This document shows positions 1 to 13,819 of a stretch of DNA of 64,000 nucleotides, in pieces. The stretch comes from Pectinophora gossypiella (taxonomy: Eukaryota; Arthropoda; Insecta; Lepidoptera; Gelechiidae). Position numbers and translations under genes: made by a program. A model generated the notes under the pieces. That model had not been told where the DNA came from. It worked only from the letters and a program-made list of their open reading frames with translations, and did not search any database. How positions within the stretch are numbered: position 1 is the first letter of the stretch; each line of letters begins with the position of its first letter. Location: NCBI RefSeq assembly GCF_024362695.1, contig NC_065414.1, forward strand, positions 4,915,501 through 4,979,500, in the 5' to 3' direction.

Positions 1-3000
1 TACACAATAATAATTTATTTTAGTTTCTGTATCATGGTTTGTGTCAGCAATAAGATATTTTACTACTGTATTATTGTACTTATCTATGAAGACTTACGAG
101 CGAGAAATTTGTATTGTGCACTTACCGGCGAGATATCCCCAACCATCATAAGAGAACCAGCTTTAGTGATGAGGTTCCCCAGGTCGACCAGCGCCGGGCG
201 AGCCTGTGGTCTTCCTGTCAGTACCAGCAGCTGTGGCCAGTAGTTCTTCACGTGTTCGCCCGTGCGGGCTAGGTTGTGAGCACTGGAGAGCGCCGTCTTG
301 TACATCTGGGCCTGTGTGCTGCTACCCCAGTTCACATCTGTGGTGACACATGATAAATATGTTAATAAGAGTACGAAGGATTACGAGTACATAAATTACG
401 ACAAAATAGGATTACTTACATATTATGTCGTATTGTCAGGCCAAAGAAAATTACCTACTTACTTGTATGCAAGCAATCTTACATTATAAATAACAGTACT
501 ATTTATGAGCTTTCATATCATATCGGCATTTGCTACCGCACCTACCTTGATGTACTTGGCCTATATTTTCTATAGGGTGTTAGTGACGTTGTAACGAAAA
601 CTTTGAGGGATGATTCAGACCATGATTCTAAGTTGATATCAAGTGGAATTTTCCGTCGCAAAAGTATGGGACTGAAAATAATTTAAGAAACACTTAGTTT
701 CAAGTTTGAAAAAATTTAAGTACATAAATTTTCCTATAGGAAAATCCACTTGATATCAACTCAGAATCAGGGTCTAAATCATCCCTTCAGTATACGTTAC
801 GATGTCACCTGTAAGTATATCTTTCAGCATAATATTCAAATCGGTTCAAAGCTGTTACTGCCCATTATTTTGCCATTTGTATATCTGTTATATATTAGGA
901 AGGAAAAAGATGTAAAATGATGATGTTTGTATGTCTATAATGCCATCTACCAAACTGTAGAGTATATATATTCTTGGCTATTCATACTTTAACATAGGTA
1001 TACCTACCTAGTTTACCGACGTTAAAGCAAAAACATTTAATTTCGTGGTATTCCGTTCAACTTATTTATAATCGATATTATTTTGAACTCATAAACAATA
1101 ATTTCTCGCATCGCATCCTTGAGTTTGTAAGTAAATAAATTAATAATCATCGATGCGATGAAATCGGTGTTTTAAAAGATTACTTCGAATGCTTTTACGG
1201 TTTAGCGAAAATATTTTGTTTGTGATATAAATCAAGATTTTCAATTGCGTAGGTATGACTCATGGCGATATTCCCGGCATATGGAGGAAATCGGTATGAG
1301 TAGTCCTTACGTATGTCACGGTCCTAACAAGGCTTAGGCCTATTGTGATCGTGATTTTCGAATATTAAATTTCTAAAGTCAAGGCTGTATGGTCCTCAGA
1401 TCTTTGCCTGCCTTATATAAGGCGAATTTAAACAACAACCTAACGCGGGTGACTTTGCTAACTGAAGTAACTGACGTATCTGCAAGTTTTTCCTAAAATA
1501 ATTTGTGTCTTTTTTTGCAAAGGGTGCAAATCCGATTCGCTAACATTTTCAGATACGTCAGTTAGCGAAGTCATCGACGATAAGGCCCAGGTGTCTTTTA
1601 AAATCCAAAAACACAGTCTGGAAATGCGGGCCTTATGAGGACCAAGGCGCTAATCTCGAGAATAGCGGGTTTTTTGTCTAAGAGTATAAATTTACTTACT
1701 TAGTTTAAAAAAAATGAGCTTGTTTAAGCTCAATGCTTGATGGTTTCATCAAGCATTCCCAATAAAAATGACAATAACAAAACGGGCAATACAGACTTTC
1801 GCGTTCCTACTCATAAATCTTGTCGGCTCTGAGCGAAGCATGATGGAGTCGCTAGTGTTAGACTAATCGGGAAACGGGTTCATACACAAACAAGAGTGTA
1901 TGTGGAATCTAGTAATACGATCGAATATGAATGGCGTGATGCAATCCGTGGAGTGAGCTTGAGTCAACAGTGGCTATTCTCAGACACTTCAACTACCCGT
2001 GGAAATATTTCACTTGATTTGCGGGAGTATTACGTATTGTGTTCTACATGCAATACATAAAGTTTGTTTTAGTTTAAATGTTACGTATGTATTCGATTTA
2101 ATATCTTCGAAATAACCATTGCAAAAATGCTTAACAGACAAAGTTAATCGGTAATGGTTTTAAAGACAGAGGGCAGCAGTATCTGTCAGTACTATTCAGG
2201 AGTCTTAGTACGGCTTTGAAATAGACCACTCTGGGCGCCACTCGCGTCAGACAGTGTACTGCGGGGCGGAAGGCTAGAGAGAAACCACTGCCCTATTTTT
2301 CCCTAAAAAGTAGGATGGAAAATGCTACATCGACAAGAACGTCGCTCTTAAATTAATGATGATGACTTATAGAAAAGCTAAAAAAAACACTTGGATATAC
2401 TGACCAGGTTTCCTGTAGTGCACGATGAGGTAGAGCGTGAAGAAGATGGCGAAGGTGACAAGGGACATGACCCAGCTGATGAGCAGCATGATGGCCACGC
2501 ACATCAGGAACCCGGCCAGAGACAACCACACGTTGTAGTACTACAAGCATACATACGGAATTTAAGAAATAAATACATTATTTACTAAAGCGGGACCACA
2601 CAGTCCTACGCCTAAAGCCAGTCAGCAAATGGCATTAACTATTAACTAACTACGGCCGTACAAACGACAACTCTGCGCTCCCCCACTAACGGCTAAGCTA
2701 GACTCGCCCCCCTCGGTCTTACTTTAGTTTTCGGCCTCCGTGGTCCAGTGGTTGAGCGTTGGGCTCACGATCCGGAGGTCCCGAGTTCTAATCCCGGTGG
2801 GGACATATCACAAAATTCACTTCGTCTTCGTTCGTTAGTTTGATTAGGACACTACAGGCTCATCATCTGATTGTCCGAAAGTGAGATGATCCGTGCTTCG
2901 GAAGCTACGTTAAGCCGTTGGTCTCGGTTACTACTTACTCATGTAAGTAAGTAGTCGTTAGATGAGCCGTGTCAGGGGCCTTTGGTGGCTCAATAATAAC

Positions 3001-6000
3001 CCTGACACCAGGGTTGATGAGGTTAATTCACCTCACAACCCACACGATAGAAGAAGACTTTAGTCGTCAATCGTATGGACGCACACAGATGCGCGTCTAT
3101 ATAAAACGAGGTGTTTTGTATGAAGAGTCCGAAGTGCGATAATAGGTAAGAGTTACCCACCCGGAAGGTGGGCCGCCAGCCCAGCGGTCTGACGAGCGCG
3201 GCGTGGAATGTGCAGAAGTTGATGAGCGCGTACGACGCCAGGTAGAAGTTGGATATCAGCGGCGCGATCGTGTTCAGGTCCGCTGTGGACGAAACAAGCG
3301 TTAGTGATGCAGCTGGCTCATAGAGAAGCATAGTTATGTGCATAATAGATATGCAGTATTAGGTACGTTAGTATTAATGATATGTGCTGAACTATAAGTG
3401 AACAAAAACATAGAACGAATTCAGCTGTTTATTTTCCCGAGCGTATTGCAAAAACGGTCAGAGGAATTGGGTCCTTTTTAACCATTATAAAGTCATAAAT
3501 GAACAGTGTCTGGAAATCACGGCCTTAGGAGGATATGCGAGTGATGGATTGATCACCTGTCACCTCTATAAAGGCTATTGAAGCAAATCATTTAAAAAAC
3601 AATATTACAATTTGACAATTGCGCATATAAGTAAGTAACAAATGTCAAATAGCTGCCAATACCAGCAGGTTGGCCAGCGTATCAGACTTACCAATAAGCA
3701 GAAACATGAGCGAGACGAAGAAGGTAAGAACGTATCCTCTGTAAGGTTCTCCATGGCGGCCGTAGGGCTTGGAGAAGAAGATGAGGCCAGGGTAGATGCG
3801 GTCCACGCCGAGTGCTTGGATGAGGCGAGGTACTGATAGCAGGTTAGTGAGAGCTGTCGATAGCGTGGCCGCCCAGCACCCGCCGTAGATGAACGGACCC
3901 CACGCTGACATCAGCTGCATTACCTGGTCCAAAGAGTTCTAACTTGAGATAAAGGTTTGGTAGCTCAGGTTGTTTGTTGATTGATTCCTCTGAATTGATA
4001 CCGATCAACCAAGTTAAGAAAAAGAAAAGTCCAATGAAAGGGAACAGTCCACATGGTAGCTTTGTGATTGACATTTGGTAGATCCACAGTTTAGTTGGTA
4101 AGTTCCATACTTTGTTGTTTTTGGGTAAGTACATATATACCTTTGTATATCTCTGGCATAGAGCAACACGGACCTCCGCGATTCCTGGGTATACTCCCTT
4201 AATAGTATTCTATTATCTCTGGTAAGTAAGTATATCGTAAATAAGGCAAAATAAAATAACCATAGCACTTACAGAGTAGCTGGTATGCAGCCCGTACTCG
4301 CAGTTGATTTGAGTACCGTTGGTGCAACTGGCAGCAATATAGTCGTAGTTGACGGAGCCGTTGGTGATGATCAGGTCGGTGATGTTCCCCGACGCGTCCC
4401 GCAGGGCTGCGGCGCCGGACAAGAGCACCATCAGGGCGTAGCTCACCATGGAGATCAGGAGGGCTAGCAGCGTGCCTTTCGGGATCGCTGATGCTGGGTC
4501 CTAGGAGGAATTGATTGGAAATTTGTAGTAAAATGTTACATAAATACGTTGGGTCACGTTATTATTATAGGGTCGGTAGAGTCATTAATAAGACGTTTTA
4601 TAGAAACTTGTTACACGTTAAAAAAGATAGATTTTGAAAAAAAAAATACAATTACAATTCACTATGTTCACAGTTTTTAGAAAACGTTTCTCTATGCCTT
4701 TGTGATTTCTCTTCTGAAGTAAAGAAAAGATGGTAGATTTATCCCGAGCGTTTCGTAAAGACCGATTAAGTAATATATATCATCTTATTATTCATCTCTT
4801 CATGTAGCACAACAAAAGGCATATGATACGGTTGACCAACCAAACCCCTTAGCAACCTTAGTCGATCAGCTGCTAACATAACATAACAAATACTTTATTG
4901 CACAAACAGGAAAAAACAAAATACAAAACAAAAGAGAAATAGAATCAGTACAATAGGCGGCCTTATTGCTAAGTAGCAATCTCTTCCAGGCAACCTATAA
5001 GTATAGGAGATATTGAATATTATATAATATAGCGGGATCCGACCGATCGTCGTGGAGATCCTTGGGGGAGGCCTATGCCCAGCAGTGGGCGTCATACGGC
5101 TGATGGTGATAGCGGGATAGTGCAGCATGGGAATACTACCCTATGTAGTAACCTGTTACCACACGAGTATTATTTTTTTGCACAGAAAAGTACTTGGTTG
5201 TTGACTATGGCACCAATAGTGGAATAATAACCTTGACACCAGGGTTGCTAGGTTGATAATCCACCTCTTAACCCACACGACAAGAAATAGTGCTAGATCT
5301 AGGTATCTACTATAAACGTAAATTTATGAGAGTTGCGTAGCTCCAGAAAATAAACAAAGTTCTATAAATACACAGAAAACCCTTTAACTCCAGTGAAATG
5401 TTTGATTACGAAACTGCGCTGAAGTTATGCTGTTTTCAATTATGTAGGGAACCTCTTTAATGTTATTTTTAGCAAAAGTTAATAAATACCGATAGAGTAG
5501 GTACCTATATATTGGAGTGGGCGCTGAAATGAGCTTTTAATTGATTGGTGGGACAGTCAAACAACACGTGTCCATTATAGTAATAGGCTGGTTTCCAACT
5601 AGTCAAATCAGTTACTTTTTACTAAACGTTAATACACGAAATTACTAACGAGTTTGTATGAAAAAGTACACTGTGACGTCATAGAAAAACGTGATAAAAT
5701 TCGGACTTATTATTACGTATTTCTTGATAAAAATTCATAAATAAATCAAATAGAAAAAAGAAAATGTTTTTCGTTCGTTTTAGACCTGTCTTTATTTAGT
5801 AATACAATTACAATAGAAACTATTTTTCGCCAATGTTCGCGCTGAAAACCTTGATGTGTTCCATGACACTCAGTCAAATTTTAAGAGAAATGTCCTGAAT
5901 TAAGTCCTAATCCTAAACTATATCGTAATAAGTAAATTCATAATCTTTTTATTTTTATTTTATTTATTGCCGAAGTAAAATCTTGTAGGATACCTAACAG

Positions 6001-8029
6001 TTTGTCGGGCTTCAGTTTTTAACCCTCTATTTTCATTTCATATTTTATTCATATTTGTCAGTTAAGGGTAAATAGACTAGAGACTGCTTTGTTAATTTAA
6101 TTACTAATTTGTAGATGCTATGTACATTGTAATTGTCATTATATATAAAGTCTTAATTTTAGTAATTGTCTTAGTTGTTAGTGTTTTATATTATACTAGC
6201 TTTTGCCCGCGACTTCGTCCGCGTGGCGTGTTATATAAGAGAGAGATCTTTGTGTGTGTGGCGTGCATATCAAATTTCAAGCATCTAACTTATGCAGATT
6301 AGATTTTTTCATACAATTTTTTTCCCAATAACTCCCATTTTTCAAAATACAGCCAAAAATAAACTTTATATTTACTAAGGTATGCATGCATGCTAGATTG
6401 AATCAATTGATTGGATTGATTTTTTTTTAATTGATTGTTCATTGAGTTTTAATTTTAATACACACTTCCTCTCTTCCCTTCAACGTTGCTGTGCCCTACA
6501 GGGTCCATGTTTTAGTTCCTATGCCTATGTAACACCCCATTGTACTACATGGAATGCAATAAATAATTTAATTGAATTGAATTGAAAACATCTATCTTAC
6601 GCGGTTTCGATTTTTTCATACAAATGTTTTTTTCCCGCTAACTCCCGTTTCCGTGGGAATTTTGCAATATCCTGTTGCAACTAAGGTTTAAGTTAACTAA
6701 GGTACCTGCATGCCAAATTTCAAGCGTCTAACTTAAGCGATTTAGATTTTTCATACAAAAGGATTTTCCCACTAATTTCCGTTCCCGTGGGAATTCCGGG
6801 AATTCCGTTCTTAGTGCACCTCTACGGTACCTAAGCTATGTCCCTTCCAAATTTCAAATGCCTACATTTAGCCGTTCAGGCTATGCGTTGATATGTCAGT
6901 CACTGAGTCAGTCAGTTTCTCCTTTTATTTAGATTTGATTTTTTCATACAAATGTTTTTTCCCGCTAACTACCGTTCCCGTGGGAATTTTGTAATATCCT
7001 GTTGCAACTAAGCTTTAAGTTTACTAAAGTACCTGCATGCCAAATTTCAAACGTCTAACTTGAGTGGTTTAGATTTTTCATACAAAAGGATTTTCCCGCT
7101 AATTCCCGTTCCCGTGGGAATTTCGGGAATTCCTTTCTTAGTACACCTCTACGGTGTCTAAGGTACCTGCGTGCCAAATTTTAAACATCTTACTTGAATG
7201 GTTTAGATTTTTCATACAAAAGGATTTTCCCGTTAATTCCCGTTCCCGTGGGAATTTCGGGAATTCCTTTCTTAGTGCACCTCCGCGGTACCTAAGGTAC
7301 CTGCATGACAAATTTCAAACGTCTAACTTGAGTGGTTTAGATTTTTCATACAAAAGGTATTTCCCGCTAATTCCCGTTCCCGTGAGAATTTTGGGAATTC
7401 CTTTCTTAGTGCACCTCTACGGTACCTATGGTACCTGCATGCCAAATTTCAAACGTCTAACTTGAGTGGTTTAGATTTTTCATACAAAAGGATTTTCCCG
7501 CTAATTCCCGTTCCCGTGGGAATTTCGGGAATTCCTTTCTTAGTACACCTCTACGGTATCTAAGGTACCTGCATGACAAATTTCAAACGTCTAACTTGAA
7601 TGGTTTAGATTTTTCATACAAAAATATTTTTCCGCTAATTCCCGTTCCCGTGGGAATTTCGGGAATTCCTTTCTTAGTGCACCTCTACGTTATCTAAGGT
7701 ACCTGCATGCCAAATTTCAAAAGTCTAACTTGAGTGGTTTAGATTTTTCATACAAAAGGATTTTCCCGCTAATTCCCGTTCCCGTAAGAATTTCGGGAAT
7801 TCCTTTCTTAGTGCACCTCTACGGTATCTAAGGTACCTGCGTGCCAAATTTCAAACGTCTAACTTGAGTGGTTTAGATTTTTCATACAAAAGGATTTCCC
7901 TTCACTACTCTGCTCCTATTGATTGTAGCGTGATGAAAAGTATACTATGACCTGTCCAGGAGTGTGAAGAATAATTGTACCAAGTTTCATTAAAATCCGT
8001 CCAGTAGTTTTTGTTTCTATAAGGAACAT

Positions 8030-8086
<57 letters not shown>

Positions 8087-11000
8087 AATTTTACTGATTG
8101 CATTTTTGGCATCAGTATCGATCACTTATCACCCCCTGATAGTTATTTTGAAAAAATATTTAATGTACAGAATTGACCTCTCTACAGATTTATTATAAGT
8201 ATAGATTAGTACTTAATAAATAAATAAATAAGTACTTAATCAAAATTTCATAATTTATTTTGAACCTAGTACACGACCCCAATTACCTTGCCAACATCTC
8301 CAACAGCCCGAGATAATCACGTTTGAACCTCCGACACGTGTTAAAGCCAGCAAGCCCTACTGTCATCGATCTCCTTTCTCAGAAAACCTTGGCGATGCAC
8401 TCAGTTTCTCGCTCGCAAATCGGAACGGGAATAGAAATGAGTCACCAATAAATACTTACGACTTCAATTGGCTTCAATGAGTTGATGTGTTTTGTTGCCC
8501 CCAGCCGCCCTAATAACATTCCGAATATTTAGGGGTTAAACAAATTGACTCGCCGCTGGGTGTTGCGTTCTAGTTTGATTCCAGTTCTTTCTATCCCAGA
8601 ACTAGCGCCAACCAATTTGCAAACGACTATTGCCTAAACTGTTTGACTTCCGCGAATTGATAGCTGGAAGAAATGATAAATCAAATGATATGTGTCATCT
8701 ATAAGTACATTCGATTGCGCGTTTGTTGTGAGTTTGACTTTGTGATTGGGTCCGAGTGAAATATCGTCACGAGAGTTCAGGGTGAGCTCGGTGATTCACT
8801 GTGGATTGTTTTCCTGGGGCGTAGGTAGTGACGTCATTGCGCGGTCGGCTCCGCGGGAAATAGAATAGAGGAGTGCGTATTTTTTCAAGCACGAATGCGA
8901 AACATTTAATGTTAATGACGTTTCTATAGCGTGTCATTGTTACCTAAACAATTGACTCACTTTCAGACTGTAAAGTGTATAATAATTTTCACCCTTTGTG
9001 TGTGATCGTCTCAATCGTCTTCACCTTTTACTGTTTGGACTCATATTCCCTTTAAAAAAATGAGCCTTTATTATTATACGTTTATTTATTTAAATAGGTA
9101 CAGTCATGAGCAATATAATGTACCCACTTTAGGACTCTGTCGCACTAACATACTTGACATTTAGTGAGACTTACAGTTCAATTTGTCAAAAAATTTAATG
9201 TGACATGGTAGCAAAGTGTATATTAATGCTCGTGACCGTACACATATTGTAAAGTTATAAAATTCAAGTTTTAAGTTAATTTTTGTATATGTGCCCCATT
9301 TACAGGTATACACGGCATTCACAATTACATCAACAACGTATATGCATATATATCTAGGTAAGTATATTATTGGTGACACATAGGTACGCCCCTACTTTTT
9401 AAAATTAAAACGCTTGAATAAATCGTATTCACAAAAAGGCAGAGATCTATTATATAACATACACCCACTCTTCGCGAGCTATGTTTAAGTTCCATGTAAC
9501 CAGTTTTCACACTATAAAAGAAGAAACCTAACAAACAGAATACCTATTCATTTGCCACCTTTCTACCTCTGATGTCGATCACATTATGATGTATTGAAGT
9601 GCCACGAGTAATACTCGTGGCGTTCCACAATCTCTGCTGGATGCGCCACGTGTTGAGGCCATGGCACGTCTACACGTGTACCACCCGTCAGGTAAACATG
9701 GCACTTATTATATTGCAATCAATAATATAATCACTTGAAAATACTACCTAATAAGTCCTCCGAAGTAAAATTGTCAATAGGTACATAATTTGGTGATATT
9801 AAGTAAAATAAGTAGCTAGCTATTTGGTAGCGAAAATGTAGAGCGCTTTTTACGTAGGTAAGTTATGCTTATAGCAATGTTACAAATTTCGAGAATGTTT
9901 TTTTTAACTCCAAAAGTTTCTCATTTTTAGAAGAGAAAAGTCACTTTTAGAAGTAACTGTGGGGCTTGCTTCTCAATCGGCCGTTCGAAACCGCAAAACA
10001 AACGACGTCTATCAAAAGAATTAAAAATACAAATTCAAATATTCATCGGCCAGTAACATCAGAGTACCTACCTACATTAGAAATGTCTTCAAAGGAATTG
10101 CCTAGCTTGTTTACGTTTTAACGTACCCACGTTATAATGTTCGTAATAGAGTTTGCACTACAGTAATAAGATCTGCTACCAACCCACCCACTGCATTCTA
10201 TCTTTACACGTACAATTTTCATTATTTACTTTACGTTTTGTTATTGCTATAAACTTCTCAGAATGTTGCAAATTGTTTTATAACGGGAAATAACGTAAAT
10301 ATACAACGATACAAACTACTTGATAAAGACGTTCATTTATCTACTTTTAGTCAGAAAAAGAAATACTTTAGCAAGTATATTTTATCTTTTGATTTTTTTT
10401 ACGTATTTCCTCGCGTTATGTTTGTCTGGAAGAAATCGCTTTAAGCGATAAGGCCGCCATTTGCCATGTACTTAGTTAAGAGTCTTTTGTAAATATTTCC
10501 TTTTATTTTGGTGCAATAAAGTATTGTATTATTTTTTTCTATGGTGTTTATCATGATGTTTTTCACGAAAAAAATATATGACAGTTCGCCACCACATCAC
10601 ATTTTATTATGATTTTACCTGAATAAACTTTTTTATTATTATTATTATCATCACCCCGAGCCGACAAGGACGACGAGGACGAGGAGGACGAGGAGGACGA
10701 GGACCAGGTTGACGAGGGATCATGTAAGTACTGTCTCTTTCTGACGATTTCAACAGATGTGAAGGTAACCCAGTCACTGTACAGTAATTACATCATATTT
10801 TTTTTTCAAGGAACACAGTGTTACTGAATCATCCAACACCACTACCACTACCAAACATAAGTGCGTCAGTTTTGGGATGAGTACACGACTGTGGCGACGA
10901 AAAAAGGGGGGGTAGGTATGTTGTATGTACGTATGGGTGTATCAGGGTGAATATCAAAATGTGTCAAGTTTGGTGGCGAACTGTCATATAATTTTTTCGT

Positions 11001-13782
11001 GAAAAATTGGGGAAATTGGGAAAATTGGGAATTGAAAAATTCCTTTTTCATGTCCTTCCTTTTGGATCTTCTTCATGTCGGAACCCAATTTTTCACGAAA
11101 AAATAATATGAAATTTCGCCACCAAACTTGAAATTTTGAGATTCACCCATCAACATCTGTTCCAACGTAACTTCTAAACCACCTGTCAGAATTTAACAAA
11201 TGAAGAAATGAAATGAACAAATGAAGAAAAAGTGTCACTAGAAGCGTCTTGATTGTCCGGTGATTATAAGCTATGTGAAGTCATGCTAAATTCAATGTGG
11301 CGCCCTCTAGAGGACATAAAGTAAGGACGACATTGTTTTTTTACGAATGGTAGGAAACTGACTAATTGTTTATTTGGAAAGTTATATTGTACTAGTAGAC
11401 ATTGATGCCCCTATTCCCAGTAGTCTTACCGAGTAGTCTTACCAGTTGAATTACTGGGAATTTCCTTCTCAATAGACTTACTGGTAGGACCACTGGAAAA
11501 TTTGTACCCAGTAGATTTACCAGCAAAACAAAATTCTCAATAGTCCTACTCGTATATTTGAACGTCCTCATCCTCTGAACGTGAATCGTATCTGTCATTT
11601 GGAAAAAAATCTCTTAGATTTAATAAAGTTACTGTCTATCAATTACTAAGTCTATGTTTTAAAAATTTTGACATAAGAAAAACATATAATGCTCTCCGCG
11701 TGCAATACAACAACGCATTCAGGGTGCGGTTGGGGTTGCCTCGTTTTTGTAGCGCGTCAGGGATGTTCGCTGAAGCGCGCGTTGATTGCTTCTACGCCAC
11801 AATGTGCAAAAGATGCGCGTCCCTGGTGCGCAGGATACGGGCTAGTTCCAGCAGCGTCCTGGCGATGTTGGCTAGCAGGTTGGACTGTGTGTACGTACAT
11901 GTCTCGCTGCTGTGCTATAGGCGGTGAATCGCGGCTCAACTCTCCCGTATTTAATTATATTTCCTTGTTCTACTAACCTAGCATATAAGTTTTGTTATTA
12001 ACACATTATGAGTCCTAGTAACTTGAATAAAGAATTTAATTTAATTTTAATTTTATAAGTAGTAAAACTAATGGGAATAGCGAAGTCTTACTATTCAGTA
12101 AGTCTATTGGAAAGGAAATTCCCAGTAGTTCAACTGGTAAGACTACTCGGTAAGACTACTGGGAATAAGGGCATTGATGCAGTGTAAGGGAAAGATACTG
12201 AAGAAGCAGAGTTGTGCCACACCCGCGTTAATTGAGGGTCTGACGTCACTCCACGATGTCACAACCATACATATGTATATGTATATACGTAATTTTTGAA
12301 CGATTTTTGCTTCTAGTCCAGCGAAGTCCTAAGCTATACTTACTTTATGTACAATGTTTTTAATTATATTACGACTTGTCGCTTGTATGTTACGTGGATA
12401 AAATGTGCACCGGGGATTTCCTTTTCGGTCAGTTGTCATACGTAATTAAGGATTCGTAGAAATAAGACATCATCTATTAATCATTCAATCAATGGTATTC
12501 GGTGGAATAAAAACCGGTCAAATAATTTTTGGACTCAAGTAGGAAACCCCCGTGTTATAATAAGGCTAGACAGCCAAACGGCCATTTTTTACAAGTAGAC
12601 AGTGTGATTTGATGTTGCCAGTGTTCGTGCATATTCACATCACACACGATATTGGCTACTACAGACATCAAAGGGCACACGATGAAGTAGAAAGAGTCCA
12701 TCAACTACGAAATCCGATGAATTGACAAAAGTACTAAAATCATTCGTTAATAGGCTTGCCGAACTTCATATGACGTCACGAATCGGGGATCGCCACCTTG
12801 GCTGGTTACGCGGTACGACAGAATCAAATCAATGTTCGATTTCACTTGCACAGGACCGGAAAGGATGGCGTGAAAGAGAGGACGCCTATACCCAGCAGTG
12901 GGTGGATACAGGCTGAGTAGATAGATATAATCGGCTTCGTCTTAACCGGTAGGGCCCCAGTAGCGGTCATGCACCGTAGTAACCGATATCGGCAGAGTAT
13001 TATTTCTAGTACGGATACCTACATAAATATACATGAGTACGTAATCTCTGACGTAATTCTAAGGCTGGTTAGAGCTACAAGAGATCTGAAGACAATACTT
13101 CACATACCTTGAGGTCTCCGGAGATGTTAGCGCCGGCCTGGATGCCGGTGACGGATGGGAAGAAGATGGCGAACACGCTGAAGAAGTCCTGGTTCACGTT
13201 CTCGCTGAACCTGAAGTCCGGCTTGAAGTTCGACGCGAGAGTTGTCGCTGAAATGAGTGATTAGCTAAGGGCATCAGTGGTCCAGTGGTTAAGCGTTGGG
13301 GTCACAATCCGGAAATCCCGGGTTCGAATCCCGGCGGGGACATATCACAAAAATCACCGCGCTAGTGTGCTCCCTTAACGCGAGACATCTACAACATAAC
13401 GCGCTTCAATGCATTTATGACCTTTTTTTGACGTTACTTATTTTTTTTTGTGACCCCATTTGACCCCATTTGTCCGGCCAAGTAGTTAATGCCATCTGCG
13501 GCAAATCTACAATAAGTAATAAATAATTGGAACAACGCAGTAGAAAATAGGTTGCTTCTAACCATCTTCAGCTGACAAAGGGTTAAGCTTGTTAAATAAT
13601 AAGAATGTAAAAATATAGATAGATAGATAAAATACTTTATTGAGCACAATGGACACAAAACACAGAGATAAGGACAACACATACAGAAAAGCACAACAGG
13701 CGGCCTTATTGCTCATGCAGCAATTTCTTCCAGGCAACCTTTGGGTACAGGAAAATTTTGTACAAGTATAATAATGGCGGGT

Positions 13783-13819
<37 letters not shown>

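Larger units (their letters stand above)
338..2404. other. SLC12 intron between residues 597 and 598: content
   Basis: Holds a foldback element (571-812), an inverted-repeat element (1449-1574) and a LINE-like 3' segment (2166-2342). A segment at about 1580-1640 (aaaatccaaaaacacagtctggaa) resembles 15160-15230 and 3510-3530 and may be one more interspersed repeat. The remainder shows no coding potential. Confidence 0.6.
6196..8205 (-). mobile_element. Non-autonomous Helitron with internal tandem array
   Basis: On the minus strand the 5' end reads A/TCTATACTTATAATAAA (from 8205) and the 3' end reads GCGGGCAAAAGCTAG/T (to 6196), with a hairpin (GCGgacgaagtCGC) about 10 bp before CTAG. This fits Helitron ends (5' TC, 3' CTRR, insertion between A and T). 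No Rep/helicase coding is present. Inside lie a 134-bp tandem array and a (CAGA)n run. A LINE tail with AATTG repeats, at about 6395-6590, is inserted in it. Confidence 0.75.
4501..13107. other. SLC12 8.6-kb intron: content
   Basis: Contains LINE tails, SINE pieces, a Helitron (6196-8205), two short inverted-repeat elements and a hAT-like element (11408-12171), listed separately. Between 8210 and 9090 and between 9250 and 10420 only AT-rich unique-looking DNA is seen. A GAC/GAG purine run lies at 10667-10720. Confidence 0.6.

Noticed and set aside
2732..2810. tRNA gene call from A- and B-box-like words
   Set aside because: The acceptor and anticodon stems do not pair properly, and the same head with a SINE body occurs about ten times.
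7030..7898. CRISPR-like array
   Set aside because: Units are 134 bp without unique spacers, in an animal genome and inside a Helitron.
10667..10720. Acidic repeat coding region (GAC/GAG run)
   Set aside because: A simple purine repeat with no open frame extending on either side.
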